A DNA stretch of 64,000 nt from contig NZ_MSXV01000055.1 of NCBI RefSeq assembly GCF_001945395.1, positions 109,044-173,043 on the forward strand. The letters are read 5' to 3'. The stretch's first letter is position 1. Every line of letters begins with the position of its first letter. The notes beneath the pieces are model-generated. The model saw only the letters and a list, made by a program, of their open reading frames with translations, was not told the DNA's origin and did no database searches. This document shows positions 17,292 to 27,468 of this stretch, piece after piece. The stretch is from Pseudomonas sp. PA15(2017). GTDB taxonomy: Bacteria; Pseudomonadota; Gammaproteobacteria; Pseudomonadales; Pseudomonadaceae. The position numbers were made by a program, and so were the translations under genes.

Positions 17292-18863
17292 ATGCCCCAT
17301 GCCTTTGCCCGAATTCTCTTCAGCCTGCTGCTCCTGCTGCCATTGGCCGCGCTAGCCGGCGAAGCCGACGACCTCGTCGCCGCCAGCGCCACGCAGCAGG
17401 CCAAACTGCTGGAAAGCTGGGCCGCCAAGCCCGACCCGGCACGCCAGCCGCTGCTCGATGCGCTACAACAGGGCCGTGTGGCCGCCGACGGCGACAAACG
17501 CGCCTTCATCGAAACCGACGCCGGCTACCGCGCCGCCGAAGGCGATGCCGAGCCGCAAGGCACCCCGCGCAAACTGCGCCTGAACAATCGCCTGCGCGGG
17601 CTGATCGCCAACGCCCAGGCCAGCCATCAGTTGCTCGCCAGTGAGGCAACCGTGCGCCTGAGCGCCGCCCAGCAATTGCAGAAGAGCGGCCAGCCGGCGC
17701 AACTGCCGCTGCTCGCCCAGGCGCAAGCCAGGGAAGACGACGACGCCGTGCGCGACGCCCTCACCCTTGCCCTGGCCAACCTGCAACTGGTCGACGCCAA
17801 TCCGGCGGTGCGCCTGGCGGCCGTGCGCCTGCTCGGCGAAACCGGTGAGCCATTGGCCCGCACCCGCCTGGAAAACCTGCTGGAGCCCGGCGTGGAAAGC
17901 GACGCTGGCGTGCGCACCGCCGCCGAAACCAGCCTCGCCCAGGTCAAGCGCAAGCTGCTGATCGGCGAACTGCTCGGCCAGGCGTTCAGCGGCATGAGCC
18001 TGAGCTCGATCCTGCTGCTCGCCGCCCTCGGCCTGGCCATCACCTTCGGCCTGCTCGGGGTGATCAACATGGCCCACGGCGAAATGCTGATGCTCGGCGC
18101 CTACTCCACCTACATGGTGCAGATTCTCTTCCAACGCTTCGCGCCCGACGCCCTGGCACTGTATCCGCTGGTCGCCCTGCCGGTGGCCTTCTGCGTGACG
18201 GCGGTGATCGGCATGGCCCTGGAGCGCACGGTGATTCGTCATCTCTACGGCCGCCCGCTGGAAACCCTGCTGGCCACCTGGGGCATCAGCCTGATCCTGA
18301 TCCAGCTGGTGCGCGTGCTGTTCGGCGCGCAGAACGTCGAAGTGGCCAACCCCTACTGGCTGTCCGGCGGCATTCAGGTGCTGCCCAACCTGGTGCTGCC
18401 GTACAACCGCATCGTGATCATCGGCTTCGCCCTCGCGGTGGTGGTGCTCACCTGGCTGCTGCTCAACAAGACCCGCCTGGGCCTCAACGTGCGCGCCGTC
18501 ACCCAGAACCGCAGCATGGCCGCCTGCTGCGGCGTGCCCACCGGCCGTGTGGACATGCTGGCCTTCGGCCTCGGCTCGGGCATCGCCGGCCTCGGCGGCG
18601 TGGCGCTGAGCCAGATCGGCAACGTCGGCCCCGACCTCGGCCAGAGCTACATCATCGACTCGTTCCTGGTGGTGGTGCTCGGCGGCGTCGGCCAACTGGC
18701 CGGCAGCGTCATGGCGGCCTTCGGCCTGGGCATCGCCAACAAGATCCTGGAGCCACAGATCGGCGCCGTGCTCGGCAAGATCCTCATCCTCGCGCTGATC
18801 ATTCTGTTTATCCAGAAACGTCCGCAAGGCCTGTTCGCCTTGAAAGGGAGGGTGATCGATTGA
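17292..18863 (+). CDS. urtB: Urea ABC transporter permease UrtB
   Basis: A 523-residue inner-membrane permease of the LivH type. A signal sequence (MPHAFARILFSLLLLLPLAALAGEA) is followed by a ~200-residue periplasmic extension with HEAT-like helical repeats (NPAVRLAAVRLLGETGEP), characteristic of UrtB. The permease domain (about 230-520) has multiple membrane helices, including GLLGVINMAHGEMLMLGAY. Start ATG 17292 follows AAGGA. The next gene, urtC, is separated by 211 bases of REP repeats instead of the usual short gap. Confidence 0.92.
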   Translation: MPHAFARILFSLLLLLPLAALAGEADDLVAASATQQAKLLESWAAKPDPARQPLLDALQQGRVAADGDKRAFIETDAGYRAAEGDAEPQGTPRKLRLNNRLRGLIANAQASHQLLASEATVRLSAAQQLQKSGQPAQLPLLAQAQAREDDDAVRDALTLALANLQLVDANPAVRLAAVRLLGETGEPLARTRLENLLEPGVESDAGVRTAAETSLAQVKRKLLIGELLGQAFSGMSLSSILLLAALGLAITFGLLGVINMAHGEMLMLGAYSTYMVQILFQRFAPDALALYPLVALPVAFCVTAVIGMALERTVIRHLYGRPLETLLATWGISLILIQLVRVLFGAQNVEVANPYWLSGGIQVLPNLVLPYNRIVIIGFALAVVVLTWLLLNKTRLGLNVRAVTQNRSMAACCGVPTGRVDMLAFGLGSGIAGLGGVALSQIGNVGPDLGQSYIIDSFLVVVLGGVGQLAGSVMAAFGLGIANKILEPQIGAVLGKILILALIILFIQKRPQGLFALKGRVID

Positions 18864-18881
18864 ACACCATGACCTTCTGCA

Positions 18882-19056
18882 CCCTGGGAGCTGGCCATGC
18901 CAGCGATTGCATCACCACGGCCTGTCGCGGGCATGGCGCGCTCCCACAAGTCGGCAGCACGCACTTGAAGGCACCGGCCAACCCTGTGGGAGCGGGCCAT
19001 GCCCGCGATTGCATCACCGCCGCCGTTGGCGCACATGGCGCGCACTCACAGGTCGG
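18882..19056. repeat. Tandem pair of REP elements between urtB and urtC
   Basis: Two diverged copies lie about 99 bases apart (18882-18955 and 18981-19056). Each is an inverted repeat of the form tgggagcgggccatgcc...gggcatggcgcgctccca, and both share gcgattgcatcacc inside and a flanking tcggc. They fill the urtB-urtC gap and would fold strongly in the operon mRNA. The same core recurs at 33024 and 47313. Confidence 0.85.
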
Positions 19057-19074
19057 CTTACAGGGGATTTGCCG

Positions 19075-20159
19075 ATGAACGCCGCTAACCAAACGCTGCT
19101 GGCCCGCGCCAGCCACAGGCTCGGCCCGCAGGTGTCGCTGGCCGTCGGCCTGCTGGTACTCGCCGTGCTGGTCGCCATGCCCGTACTGCACCTGCTGCCA
19201 GCCGAGCACGCACTGCACGTTTCCGCCTACAGCCTGACCCTGGTCGGCAAGATCCTCTGTTACTGCATCGTCGCCCTGGCGCTGGATCTGGTCTGGGGCT
19301 ACGCCGGCCTGCTGTCCCTTGGCCACGGCCTGTTCTTCGCCCTCGGCGGCTATGCCATGGGCATGTACCTGATGCGTGAGGCCGCCGGCGACGGCCTGCC
19401 GGCGTTCATGAGCTTTCTCGCCTGGAGCGAGCTGCCCTGGTACTGGTACGGCACCGACAACTTCCTCTGGGCCCTGTGCCTGGTGGTGCTGGCGCCTGGT
19501 TTGCTGGCACTGGTATTCGGCTTCTTCGCCTTCCGCTCGCGGATCAAGGGCGTGTACTTCTCGATCATGACCCAGGCGCTGACCTTCGCCGGCATGCTGC
19601 TGTTCTTTCGCAACGAAACCGGCTTCGGCGGCAACAACGGTTTCACCAACTTTCGCAGCATCCTCGGCTTCGAAATCACTGCAGCGAACACCCGCGCCAC
19701 GCTGTTCGCGCTTACCGTACTGCTGCTGGTTGGTAGCCTTTACCTGGGCTGGCGCCTGGCGCGCAGCAAGTTCGGCCGGGTGCTCACCGCCCTGCGCGAT
19801 GCCGAGAACCGCCTGATGTTCTGCGGCTACGACCCGCGCGGCTACAAGCTGTTCATCTGGGTACTTTCCGCCGTGCTGTGCGGCCTGGCCGGAGCGTTGT
19901 ACGTGCCCCAAGTGGGCATCATCAACCCCAGCGAAATGGCCCCGACGCAATCCATCGAAGCCGCCGTGTGGGTGGCCCTCGGCGGGCGTGGCACATTGAT
20001 CGGCCCGCTGCTCGGCGCCGGTCTGGTCAATGGCATGAAGAGCTGGTTCACCGTGGCCTTTCCCGAGTACTGGCTGTTCGCCCTCGGCGCACTGTTCATC
20101 GTGGTCACTCTGTTCCTGCCCAAGGGCGTCATCGGCCTGCTCAAACGAGGGGACAAGTC

Positions 20160-20163
<4 letters not shown>
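19075..20163 (+). CDS. urtC: Urea ABC transporter permease UrtC
   Basis: A 362-residue LivM-type inner-membrane permease, partner of UrtB. About ten hydrophobic segments are visible; the family segments LVWGYAGLLSLGHGLFFALGGY and VALGGRGTLIGPLLGAGLVNG are present. ATG 19075 follows AGGGGA with suitable spacing; longer in-frame starts run through the REP sequence and give low-complexity Arg/His-rich protein. The stop overlaps the urtD ATG (ATGA), indicating translational coupling. Confidence 0.92.
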
Positions 20164-21011
<848 letters not shown>

Positions 21012-21093
21012 CGCGCCCCGGCTACAGGCTAAGAACGCTTTTGCCTGCCGCCCATGGCCTGAAGCCTGCAGCCCCAAAAACAGGAATCGAACC

Positions 21094-21792
21094 ATGCTCC
21101 AAGTCCAAAGATTGCATCAGTATTACGGCGGCAGCCACATCCTGCGCGGCCTGTCGTTCGACGTGAAGGTCGGCGAAGTCACCTGCCTGCTCGGCCGCAA
21201 CGGCGTCGGCAAGACCACCCTGCTCAAGTGCCTGATGGGCCTGCTGCCCGCCAAGGAGGGCAGCGTGCAATGGGAAGGCAAGGCCATCACCGGCTACAAA
21301 CCGCACCAGCGGGTAAACGCCGGCATCGCCTACGTGCCCCAGGGCCGGGAAATCTTCGGCCGTCTGACGGTGGAAGAAAACCTGCTGATGGGGCTCTCTC
21401 GTTTCAGCGCTAAGGAAGCCAAGGAGGTTCCGGCCTTCATCTACGAGCTGTTCCCGGTGCTGCTGGAAATGAAGCACCGCCGCGGCGGCGACCTGTCCGG
21501 CGGCCAGCAGCAGCAGCTGGCCATCGGCCGCGCCCTGGCCAGCCAGCCGCGTTTGCTGATCCTCGACGAGCCCACCGAAGGCATCCAGCCTTCGGTGATC
21601 AAGGAAATCGGCGCGGTGATCAAGAAGCTCGCCGCCCGTGGCGACATGGCCATCCTGCTGGTCGAGCAGTTCTATGACTTCGCCGCCGAACTGGCCGACC
21701 AATACCTGGTGATGAGCCGCGGCGAGATCGTCCAGCAGGGCCGCGGTGAAACCATGGAGGCGGACGGCGTGCGCGGGTTGGTGGCGATCTGA
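21094..21792 (+). CDS. urtE: Urea ABC transporter ATP-binding protein UrtE
   Basis: A 232-residue LivF-type ATPase, second nucleotide-binding subunit of UrtABCDE. Walker A is GRNGVGKTT (about residue 36), the signature is LSGGQQQQLAIGRAL, Walker B is LLILDEPTEGI. The N-terminus MLQVQRLHQYYGGSHILRG is typical. It lies 82 bases after urtD and is the last transporter gene. The urease accessory gene ureD, which commonly follows urtE in Pseudomonas, is not here. Confidence 0.93.
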   Translation: MLQVQRLHQYYGGSHILRGLSFDVKVGEVTCLLGRNGVGKTTLLKCLMGLLPAKEGSVQWEGKAITGYKPHQRVNAGIAYVPQGREIFGRLTVEENLLMGLSRFSAKEAKEVPAFIYELFPVLLEMKHRRGGDLSGGQQQQLAIGRALASQPRLLILDEPTEGIQPSVIKEIGAVIKKLAARGDMAILLVEQFYDFAAELADQYLVMSRGEIVQQGRGETMEADGVRGLVAI

Positions 21793-22001
21793 GCGGTAAA
21801 AGGCCGCCACTGTACCTACGCGGCAGCTGCCCAAGCCGGTTATTCTTGCCGCCCGCCCACCCCACTTTCACCTGCCGGCCAACCCGCAGGCGCCAGGGTG
21901 GCGACGATCCGCGTCGACGAGCCCACTCCGGCAGTCGATCAGCACCAATCGCCCAGGCCACTGGCCGGCGGTGTTCACTGACGACAGACAAGAGGCAGAA
22001 C

Positions 22002-22763
22002 ATGACCCAGGTAGTTTTCATCACCGGCGCCACTTCCGGCTTTGGCCGCGCCACCGCTCGCCGCTTTGCCGAGGCCGGCTGGGCGCTGGTGCTTTCCGGC
22101 CGCCGCCAGGAGCGCCTGGAGGAACTCAAGGCCGAGCTGCAAGGCAAGGTGCCGGTGCATATCGCCACCCTCGACGTGCGCGATGCCACTGCCGTGCAGG
22201 CCCTGGTCGATAGCCTGCCTGCGCCGTTCGACAAGATCCACGCGCTGATCAACAACGCCGGCCTGGCCCTGGCCCCGGAAGCCGCGCAGAAGGTGGCGCT
22301 GCAGGACTGGCACACCATGATCGACACCAACATCACCGGCCTGGTAAACGTCACCCACGCGGTACTGCCCAAGCTGCTGGAAACCGGCAAGGGCGCCAGC
22401 ATCATCAACATCGGTTCGGTAGCCGGCGAGTGGCCGTACCCGGGCGGCCACGTGTACGGCGCCAGCAAGGCGTTCGTCAAACAGTTCAGTTTCAACCTGC
22501 GCTGCGACCTGGTGTCCACCGGCGTGCGCGTCACCGACATCGCTCCGGGCATGGCGGAAACCGAGTTCACCCTGGTGCGCACCAAAGGCAACCAGGCCGC
22601 CTCCGATGCGCTGTACGGCAGCACCACGCCGCTGAGCGCGGAAGATATCGCCGAGCAGATCTTCTACGTCGCCACCCTGCCTGCCCATATCAACATCAAC
22701 CGCCTGGAAATCATGCCCAGCCGTCAGGCCTGGGGCCCGTTCGCGGTCGACCGCGACAAGTAA
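22002..22763 (+). CDS. SDR oxidoreductase, YdfG-like (3-hydroxy acid dehydrogenase)
   Basis: A 253-residue classical short-chain dehydrogenase. It has the Rossmann GATSGFG motif (residues 9-15), RR at the end of beta-2 consistent with NADP preference, NNAGLAL, and the catalytic Ser/Tyr/Lys set in INIGSVAGEWPYPGGHVYGASKAF. The C-terminal PAHININRLEIMPSRQAW closely resembles E. coli YdfG, which oxidises serine and other 3-hydroxy acids and reduces malonic semialdehyde. ATG 22002 has AGAGG upstream. Its role beside the urea genes is unclear; it has a 210-base gap from urtE and may be a separate unit. Confidence 0.88.
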   Translation: MTQVVFITGATSGFGRATARRFAEAGWALVLSGRRQERLEELKAELQGKVPVHIATLDVRDATAVQALVDSLPAPFDKIHALINNAGLALAPEAAQKVALQDWHTMIDTNITGLVNVTHAVLPKLLETGKGASIINIGSVAGEWPYPGGHVYGASKAFVKQFSFNLRCDLVSTGVRVTDIAPGMAETEFTLVRTKGNQAASDALYGSTTPLSAEDIAEQIFYVATLPAHININRLEIMPSRQAWGPFAVDRDK

Positions 22764-22787
22764 GCGATTGACGGGCTCGCCTGCCCG

Positions 22788-24782
22788 TCACCGGCTCCCC
22801 TGACTCATCCGCGCGAGCCGCTGGGATAACTCTTCGATGGCTCGGCCCAGCTCGCGCAAGGTTGCGGAATCGCGTGCGCCCTCTTCGCTGGCGCCGTGAA
22901 TACGCACGGCCAGCTCGCTGATCTCCTGGGTCACGTGGCTCTGTTCCTGAGCCGCGACGGCGATCTGCTGGGCGCGCTGGACGATATCTTCGAAGCCATT
23001 GACCGTGCCCTCCAGGGTCATTGCCACGCCATTGGCCTGCTCGACCGCCTCATGAGTACGGCGCACGCCGGCCTGCATGGTAGAGACCGCCTGGCCTGAC
23101 GCATCGCGTAGCTGACCGATCATCACCTGAACCTCGTTGGCGGACGCCTGAGTACGACCGGCAAGGGTGCGCACCTCATCCGCCACCACGGCGAAACCGC
23201 GCCCCTGCTCCCCGGCGCGCGCCGCCTCGATCGCCGCGTTGAGCGCCAGCAGGTTGGTCTGTTGGGAAATGGAAGTGATCACGTCGAGCACGCTGCCGAC
23301 CCGCTCGATATCGCTACCCAGGCGTCCGATCGCCGCTTCGGCCTGACCGATCTCCTGCGTCAGCGCCTGAATCGACGCGCTGTTACTGCGCACGTTCACC
23401 TGGCCCGCACGCGCCGACAGCAGGGAGCGGTCTGCGGTATCCGCGCAATCCGTGGTATTGCCGGCCACCTCCTGGGCACTGGCCGACATCTCGGTGATGG
23501 CGGTCGCCAGCAAGGCATTGTCTTCGCGCTGGTTTTCGGCACGCTCGGCAATGCCCTGCGACAGGCTCGCCAGCTCGGCAGCCTGACGCTCGAGCACGCG
23601 CGATTGTTCCGAGATGTCGAGCAGCATGTCGCGCAGCGAACCGGCGTAGCGATTCACCGCCGAGCGCAACGCACCGATTTCGTCGCGGCGACCGACGGGC
23701 AACTCGCTTCCACCACCCTCACCGAGCTGCTCGATCTGCGCGGTGGTTTCTTCGATCTGCGCCAGCAAACGACGCCCGGCGAGCCATGCCAGACCAAGCA
23801 GCACGGCCAGCAAGGGCAGCAGGAAGAGCAGAAGTTCCCCGGTCAGACGGTCACTCAGGCCGGCGACCTGGCGCTCGGGCGTCACGAGCCCGAGCTGCCA
23901 GCCAGTATCCCCCAAGGGCGCGAAGCTGACGTAGGAGCGCCCCTGCAGGCGCACGTCGAAATCGAGCATGCTGGTTGGCGTGCCAGCGCGTGCGGCCTGC
24001 AAGGCGGCCTGTAAGGGTGCGATCGCCGGGTCGCGCTCCACCAGCCCGGCCAGGGTCGGCAGCCCGTCGGTGGCATTGGCATCCGGGAAGAACAGCAGGT
24101 TGCCGGCCTGATCGACCACGAAGGCATAGCCACCGGTGACGTTGCCGCGCTCACTCAGGAAAGTGGCCAGGCCGTCGAGGCGCAGATCCACTGTCGCCAC
24201 GCCAGCAAACTTTCCAGCCAGCTGATAGGGAACGCTGCAGGTGGTCATCGCCACGCGGGTCACAGAGTCGAGATAACCGTCGGACCATACGCAGCGACCG
24301 GCTGCAGAAGAGCGCGCCGCGCCGTACCAGGACTCCTGCTGATAGGGCGTCGCGGAAGCGCCGTTGTAATCGTCACTGTACTCGAGGCTGCCGCTCGCGC
24401 TGCGCGCCCAGAAGAAGCTGCGCAGCGCCACGCCGCTCTCGAAGACACCCGGTTCGGGCCACAGGCCGCCGCCGGCAATGGCGGCATTACCCTGGCTGTC
24501 GATCACACCCGGCAGCACGCCGCGCACCAACTCGGCATCACGCGGCAACGCCTCGGCCAAATGCGCCAGGCCCGCCGTGGTGCCCTGGATTTCGCTGAGC
24601 TGCAGTGCCAGCTGACGCGCCAGCGCGGCGGCGGCCTGCTCGGCGGATGTCACTCCCACCGCCATCAGCTGCGGCTTGCCACGCAGCGCCATGACCGAGT
24701 ACACCGCCAGGGCGGTCAGGCTCAACAACAGCAGTACGCCTACGGTCATCCGCTTGCCTACAGCCACCGGAAACAATGCCAT
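22788..24782 (-). CDS. Methyl-accepting chemotaxis protein, large periplasmic sensor
   Basis: A 664-residue chemoreceptor. The first membrane helix is at about 9-30, followed by a ~270-residue periplasmic dCache-like sensor (WYGAARSSAAGRCVWSDGY and FAGVATVDLRLDG are typical of Cache folds), a second helix (about 306-330), a HAMP-like segment, then the signalling domain with the conserved hairpin QQTNLLALNAAIEAARAGEQ and GRGFAVVADEVRTLAGRTQ. ATG 24782 follows GGCGGAGAAC; an in-frame upstream start at 24821 is less likely. No CheR-tethering pentapeptide is seen. The ligand is unknown; the neighbouring nitrogen-uptake genes make a nitrogen compound possible, by inference only. Confidence 0.92.
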   Translation of the reverse strand: MALFPVAVGKRMTVGVLLLLSLTALAVYSVMALRGKPQLMAVGVTSAEQAAAALARQLALQLSEIQGTTAGLAHLAEALPRDAELVRGVLPGVIDSQGNAAIAGGGLWPEPGVFESGVALRSFFWARSASGSLEYSDDYNGASATPYQQESWYGAARSSAAGRCVWSDGYLDSVTRVAMTTCSVPYQLAGKFAGVATVDLRLDGLATFLSERGNVTGGYAFVVDQAGNLLFFPDANATDGLPTLAGLVERDPAIAPLQAALQAARAGTPTSMLDFDVRLQGRSYVSFAPLGDTGWQLGLVTPERQVAGLSDRLTGELLLFLLPLLAVLLGLAWLAGRRLLAQIEETTAQIEQLGEGGGSELPVGRRDEIGALRSAVNRYAGSLRDMLLDISEQSRVLERQAAELASLSQGIAERAENQREDNALLATAITEMSASAQEVAGNTTDCADTADRSLLSARAGQVNVRSNSASIQALTQEIGQAEAAIGRLGSDIERVGSVLDVITSISQQTNLLALNAAIEAARAGEQGRGFAVVADEVRTLAGRTQASANEVQVMIGQLRDASGQAVSTMQAGVRRTHEAVEQANGVAMTLEGTVNGFEDIVQRAQQIAVAAQEQSHVTQEISELAVRIHGASEEGARDSATLRELGRAIEELSQRLARMSQGSR

Positions 24783-24976
24783 GTCGTTCTCCGCCGTTAT
24801 CGGATCGGGGCGTTTCACCAACCTGCACGATTATTCGTACTAGGCGATCTGCCATTACAGCAAGTGGTTTCGGCGACGAACCGCTCAAGCGCAGGTAATT
24901 CACGTTTGCCTACGGCGAGCTCATCGCACGATACTGACCGCCACGACATACATTTCAAACCACTCCGAGCCTGCCC

Positions 24977-25495
24977 ATGTCCCTTGCGATACGTAACGCC
25001 GTTGCAGACGACCTGCCCGCCCTGCTCGCCATCTACAACGATGCCGTGCTCAACACCACGGCGATCTGGAACGAGCGCCCCGTGGACCTGGCCAACCGCC
25101 AGGCTTGGTTCGATGCGCGAACCGCCCAGGGCTATCCGATTCTGGTGGCAGTCGACGAGACACAACAGGTGCTGGGCTACGCCTCGTTCGGCGACTGGCG
25201 GCCCTTCGAGGGTTTCTGCAACACGGTCGAACACTCCGTGTACGTGCGCCACGACACCCGCGGCCAGGGCCTCGGCCCGCTACTGATGCAGGCGCTGATC
25301 GAGCGGGCACGGGAAGTCGGCAAGCACGTGATGGTCGCCGCCATCGAAAGCGGCAACACCGCCTCGGTGCGCCTGCATGAGCGCCTGGGTTTCAGCATCA
25401 CCGGGCAGATGCCCCAGGTGGGTTGCAAGTTCGGCCGCTGGCTGGACCTGACCTTCATGCAGCTGATCCTCACGCCGCAGCGCAGCACGCCATGA
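24977..25495 (+). CDS. pitA: GNAT acetyltransferase, PitA/methionine-sulfoximine type
   Basis: A 172-residue GNAT-fold N-acetyltransferase closely resembling PAO1 PA4866 (PitA), an enzyme acetylating L-methionine sulfoximine/sulfone and phosphinothricin-like glutamate analogues. The acetyl-CoA loop is RHDTRGQGLGPLLMQALIERA (about 93-113); the family segments VDLANRQAWFDARTAQGYPILVA and VGCKFGRWLDLTFMQL are present. Its stop overlaps the ATG of a second GNAT gene. In PAO1 this gene lies between ureA and ureB; here no urease subunit is adjacent. Confidence 0.88.
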   Translation: MSLAIRNAVADDLPALLAIYNDAVLNTTAIWNERPVDLANRQAWFDARTAQGYPILVAVDETQQVLGYASFGDWRPFEGFCNTVEHSVYVRHDTRGQGLGPLLMQALIERAREVGKHVMVAAIESGNTASVRLHERLGFSITGQMPQVGCKFGRWLDLTFMQLILTPQRSTP

Positions 25496-26022
25496 GCCTA
25501 CGAATTCGCCCGCTCGACGAGAGCAGCTTCGAAAGCTGCCGCCCAGGCTTGATCGCCCTGTTGATCGACGCGGTGGCGAATGGCGCGTCCGTCGGTTTCC
25601 TGGCTGATATCGATACGCAGGAGGCGGATGCCTATTTCGACGACGTACGCCGCGCGCTTTGCAGCGGCGCGCTGGCCATCTGGGTTGCCGAGGAGGATGA
25701 AAAAGTGCTGGGCTCGGTGCAGCTCAGCCTGTGCCTGAAGCCCAATGGCTTGAATCGCGGTGAAGTACAGAAACTGCTGGTGTTGAGCAACGCGCGCCGC
25801 CGCGGTATCGCCCGGTTGCTGATGCAGCAGCTCGAAGCCCGTGCCGGGCAGTTGCAGCGCGGCCTGCTGTACCTGGATACCGAGGCCGGCAGCGGCGCGG
25901 AAGATCTCTATCGTACCCTGGGCTACACCCGCATCGGCGGCCTGCCCGATTACGCCTGCGGGCCGGACGGCCAATACCGGGCCAACGCCATCTACTACAA
26001 GACCCTTTCCCGACCCAGCTGA
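25492..26022 (+). CDS. GNAT-family acetyltransferase (substrate unknown)
   Basis: A 176-residue GNAT protein. The acetyl-CoA binding region is VLSNARRRGIARLLMQQLEARA (about 100-121), followed by LLYLDTEAGSGAEDLYRTLGY, a typical beta-5/alpha-4 segment. It begins MSLRIRPLDESSFESCRPGLIAL. ATGA overlap with the PitA-like gene shows the two form one unit. The stop abuts the stop of the convergent zinc-finger gene with no bases between. The substrate cannot be inferred. Confidence 0.87.
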   Translation: MSLRIRPLDESSFESCRPGLIALLIDAVANGASVGFLADIDTQEADAYFDDVRRALCSGALAIWVAEEDEKVLGSVQLSLCLKPNGLNRGEVQKLLVLSNARRRGIARLLMQQLEARAGQLQRGLLYLDTEAGSGAEDLYRTLGYTRIGGLPDYACGPDGQYRANAIYYKTLSRPS

Positions 26023-26289
26023 CTATCGCAGCTGGCTGTCCTTGCTGCCGCGACGGTTGAAACCTCCGGCCCTGGCCTGTTCCTGATCGGCCTGGGCCTG
26101 GCAGTTCACGCACAGTCGCACGCCGGGCACGGCCTGGCGTCGCGCTTCGGGAATCGGCGCATCGCACTCTTCGCAATGGGTCAGGCTTTCGCCTTTGGGC
26201 AATTGACTGCGCGCACGCTGCACGGCGTCTTCGATGGTGCTGTCGATCTGTTCCTGCACGGCGCCGTCTTGCGCCCAACCGGTGGCCAT
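26023..26289 (-). CDS. Small DksA/TraR-family C4 zinc-finger protein
   Basis: An 88-residue protein of the YbiI/DksA-TraR type. Four cysteines form the zinc site: HCEECDAPIPEARR (two) and RLCVNCQ (two). It lacks the long N-terminal coiled coil of full DksA, so any RNA-polymerase secondary-channel role is uncertain. ATG 26289 follows GGGAGAGCGAA; the longer in-frame start at 26349 adds an unlikely leader. It is convergent with, and abuts, the second acetyltransferase. Confidence 0.87.
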   Translation of the reverse strand: MATGWAQDGAVQEQIDSTIEDAVQRARSQLPKGESLTHCEECDAPIPEARRQAVPGVRLCVNCQAQADQEQARAGGFNRRGSKDSQLR

Positions 26290-26419
26290 TTCGCTCTCCC
26301 GAAAAAAGGTGCTGATCGCAAGATAGGAGCGCGCGGGCTGGATTGGCAAGGGGCAGCCGACGGCGGACGAATCGGCTCGCGTTGCGCGGCCGCTGTCCGG
26401 CGTGGCAGGTAGCGCGGGG

Positions 26420-27298
26420 TTATTCCTTGACGTTCATGAACTCGTCGGCCCAGGCCACGTAGTCCTCGGGCTGGGTGTACTTGTGCGCGAGTTCCGAGGC
26501 ACTCAGGTCACTGGCGACGGCGTTGCGCTGCTCGCGCAGGCAGTCGTAAGTGGCCTTGATGGCCGCGAAGTACGCCGCATGGCCGTTGACCACGATGCGC
26601 ACGCCGAGCTTGGCGAGGCGCTCGTTGTCGCGCAGCTTGGGGTTGCCGTAGGTCACCAGCATCAACGGCACGCTGAGGTGCTCGGCGATCTTCTCCAGGT
26701 GCTCGAAATCCTCGACACCGACCATGCAGATGGCATCGGCACCGGCCTTTTGATAGGCCACGGTACGCTTGATGACCTCATCGACGCTGAGCACGCCGGC
26801 GTTGGTACGGGCGATGATCGCCAGATCCGGGTCGACCCGCGCCTCCAGGGCCGCACGTACCTTGCCGACGCCTTCGGCGACGCTGATCAGGTCGGTCGAC
26901 TTGCGGTTGAATTGGGCCGGCAGCAGGGTGTCTTCGATGGTCAGCGCGGAGATGCCGGCGCGCTCCAGCTCGACCACGGTGCGCATCACGTTCAGGGCGT
27001 TGCCGTAGCCGTGGTCGGCGTCGGCGATCACCGGCAAACGGGAAACACGATGGATGCGGGTAGCCTGCTCGACGAACTCGCTCAGCGTGATCAGCGCGAA
27101 ATCCGGTGCGGCCAGCACCTGTAGCGAAGCGACCGAGCCGCCGAGGATGCCGACCTCGAAGCCGAGGTCGCCGGCGATGCGCGCGGACATCGGGTCGAAG
27201 ACCGAGGCGGTGTGGTAGCAGGCGTCCGAAGCCAGCAGGGTACGGAAGGCGCGCCGCAGTTCATGGTGGGAAGCACGTTGCATGTTGGTCATAGGCAT
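26420..27298 (-). CDS. Oxaloacetate decarboxylase (PEP mutase/isocitrate lyase superfamily)
   Basis: A 292-residue cytosolic enzyme very similar to PAO1 PA4872, shown to be an oxaloacetate decarboxylase. It carries SVFDPMSARIA, IADADHGYGNALNV (metal-binding Asp), ALTIEDTLLP, and ARTNAGVLSVDE; it lacks the catalytic Cys segment of true isocitrate lyases. The start is uncertain: ATG 27298, 27292 or 27283 are all in frame; the last (MQRASHHELR) best matches the recalled PAO1 N-terminus. It sits 130 bases from the zinc-finger gene. Confidence 0.88.
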   Translation of the reverse strand: MPMTNMQRASHHELRRAFRTLLASDACYHTASVFDPMSARIAGDLGFEVGILGGSVASLQVLAAPDFALITLSEFVEQATRIHRVSRLPVIADADHGYGNALNVMRTVVELERAGISALTIEDTLLPAQFNRKSTDLISVAEGVGKVRAALEARVDPDLAIIARTNAGVLSVDEVIKRTVAYQKAGADAICMVGVEDFEHLEKIAEHLSVPLMLVTYGNPKLRDNERLAKLGVRIVVNGHAAYFAAIKATYDCLREQRNAVASDLSASELAHKYTQPEDYVAWADEFMNVKE

Positions 27299-27468
27299 TG
27301 TCCAAACGTCGAATGAATCGGGTGCCCGACGGCCTTGTCGCCTGCCGTCTGAAGCGAATTCTCTGTCGTGCTGCGACCGATGGGCCGGGTGCCGGCAACT
27401 GCGCAGGCTGCCGCGCGGGTGCGTCGGCCTTCGGCTGATCCAGGCGTCGCAGCAAATTTCCCGCCAAC

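Noticed and set aside
17463..18827. Long antisense frames across urtB and other genes (also 587-2260, 26402-27124, 47454-49067)
   Set aside because: All lie fully over well-supported genes and have low-complexity His/Gln/Ala/Gly composition typical of GC-rich shadows.
18882..19056. Short CRISPR-like repeat pair
   Set aside because: Only two diverged copies, each a self-complementary REP element also found elsewhere; no spacers or cas genes.
18907..19074. N-terminal extension of UrtC through the urtB-urtC gap
   Set aside because: The extension would translate REP repeats into Arg/His-rich sequence; ATG 19075 has a good ribosome binding site and gives the expected permease start.
24783..24830. 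CCGATAA before the first chemoreceptor as a sigma-28 (FliA) -10 element
   Set aside because: No TAAA-type -35 element at the right distance was found.
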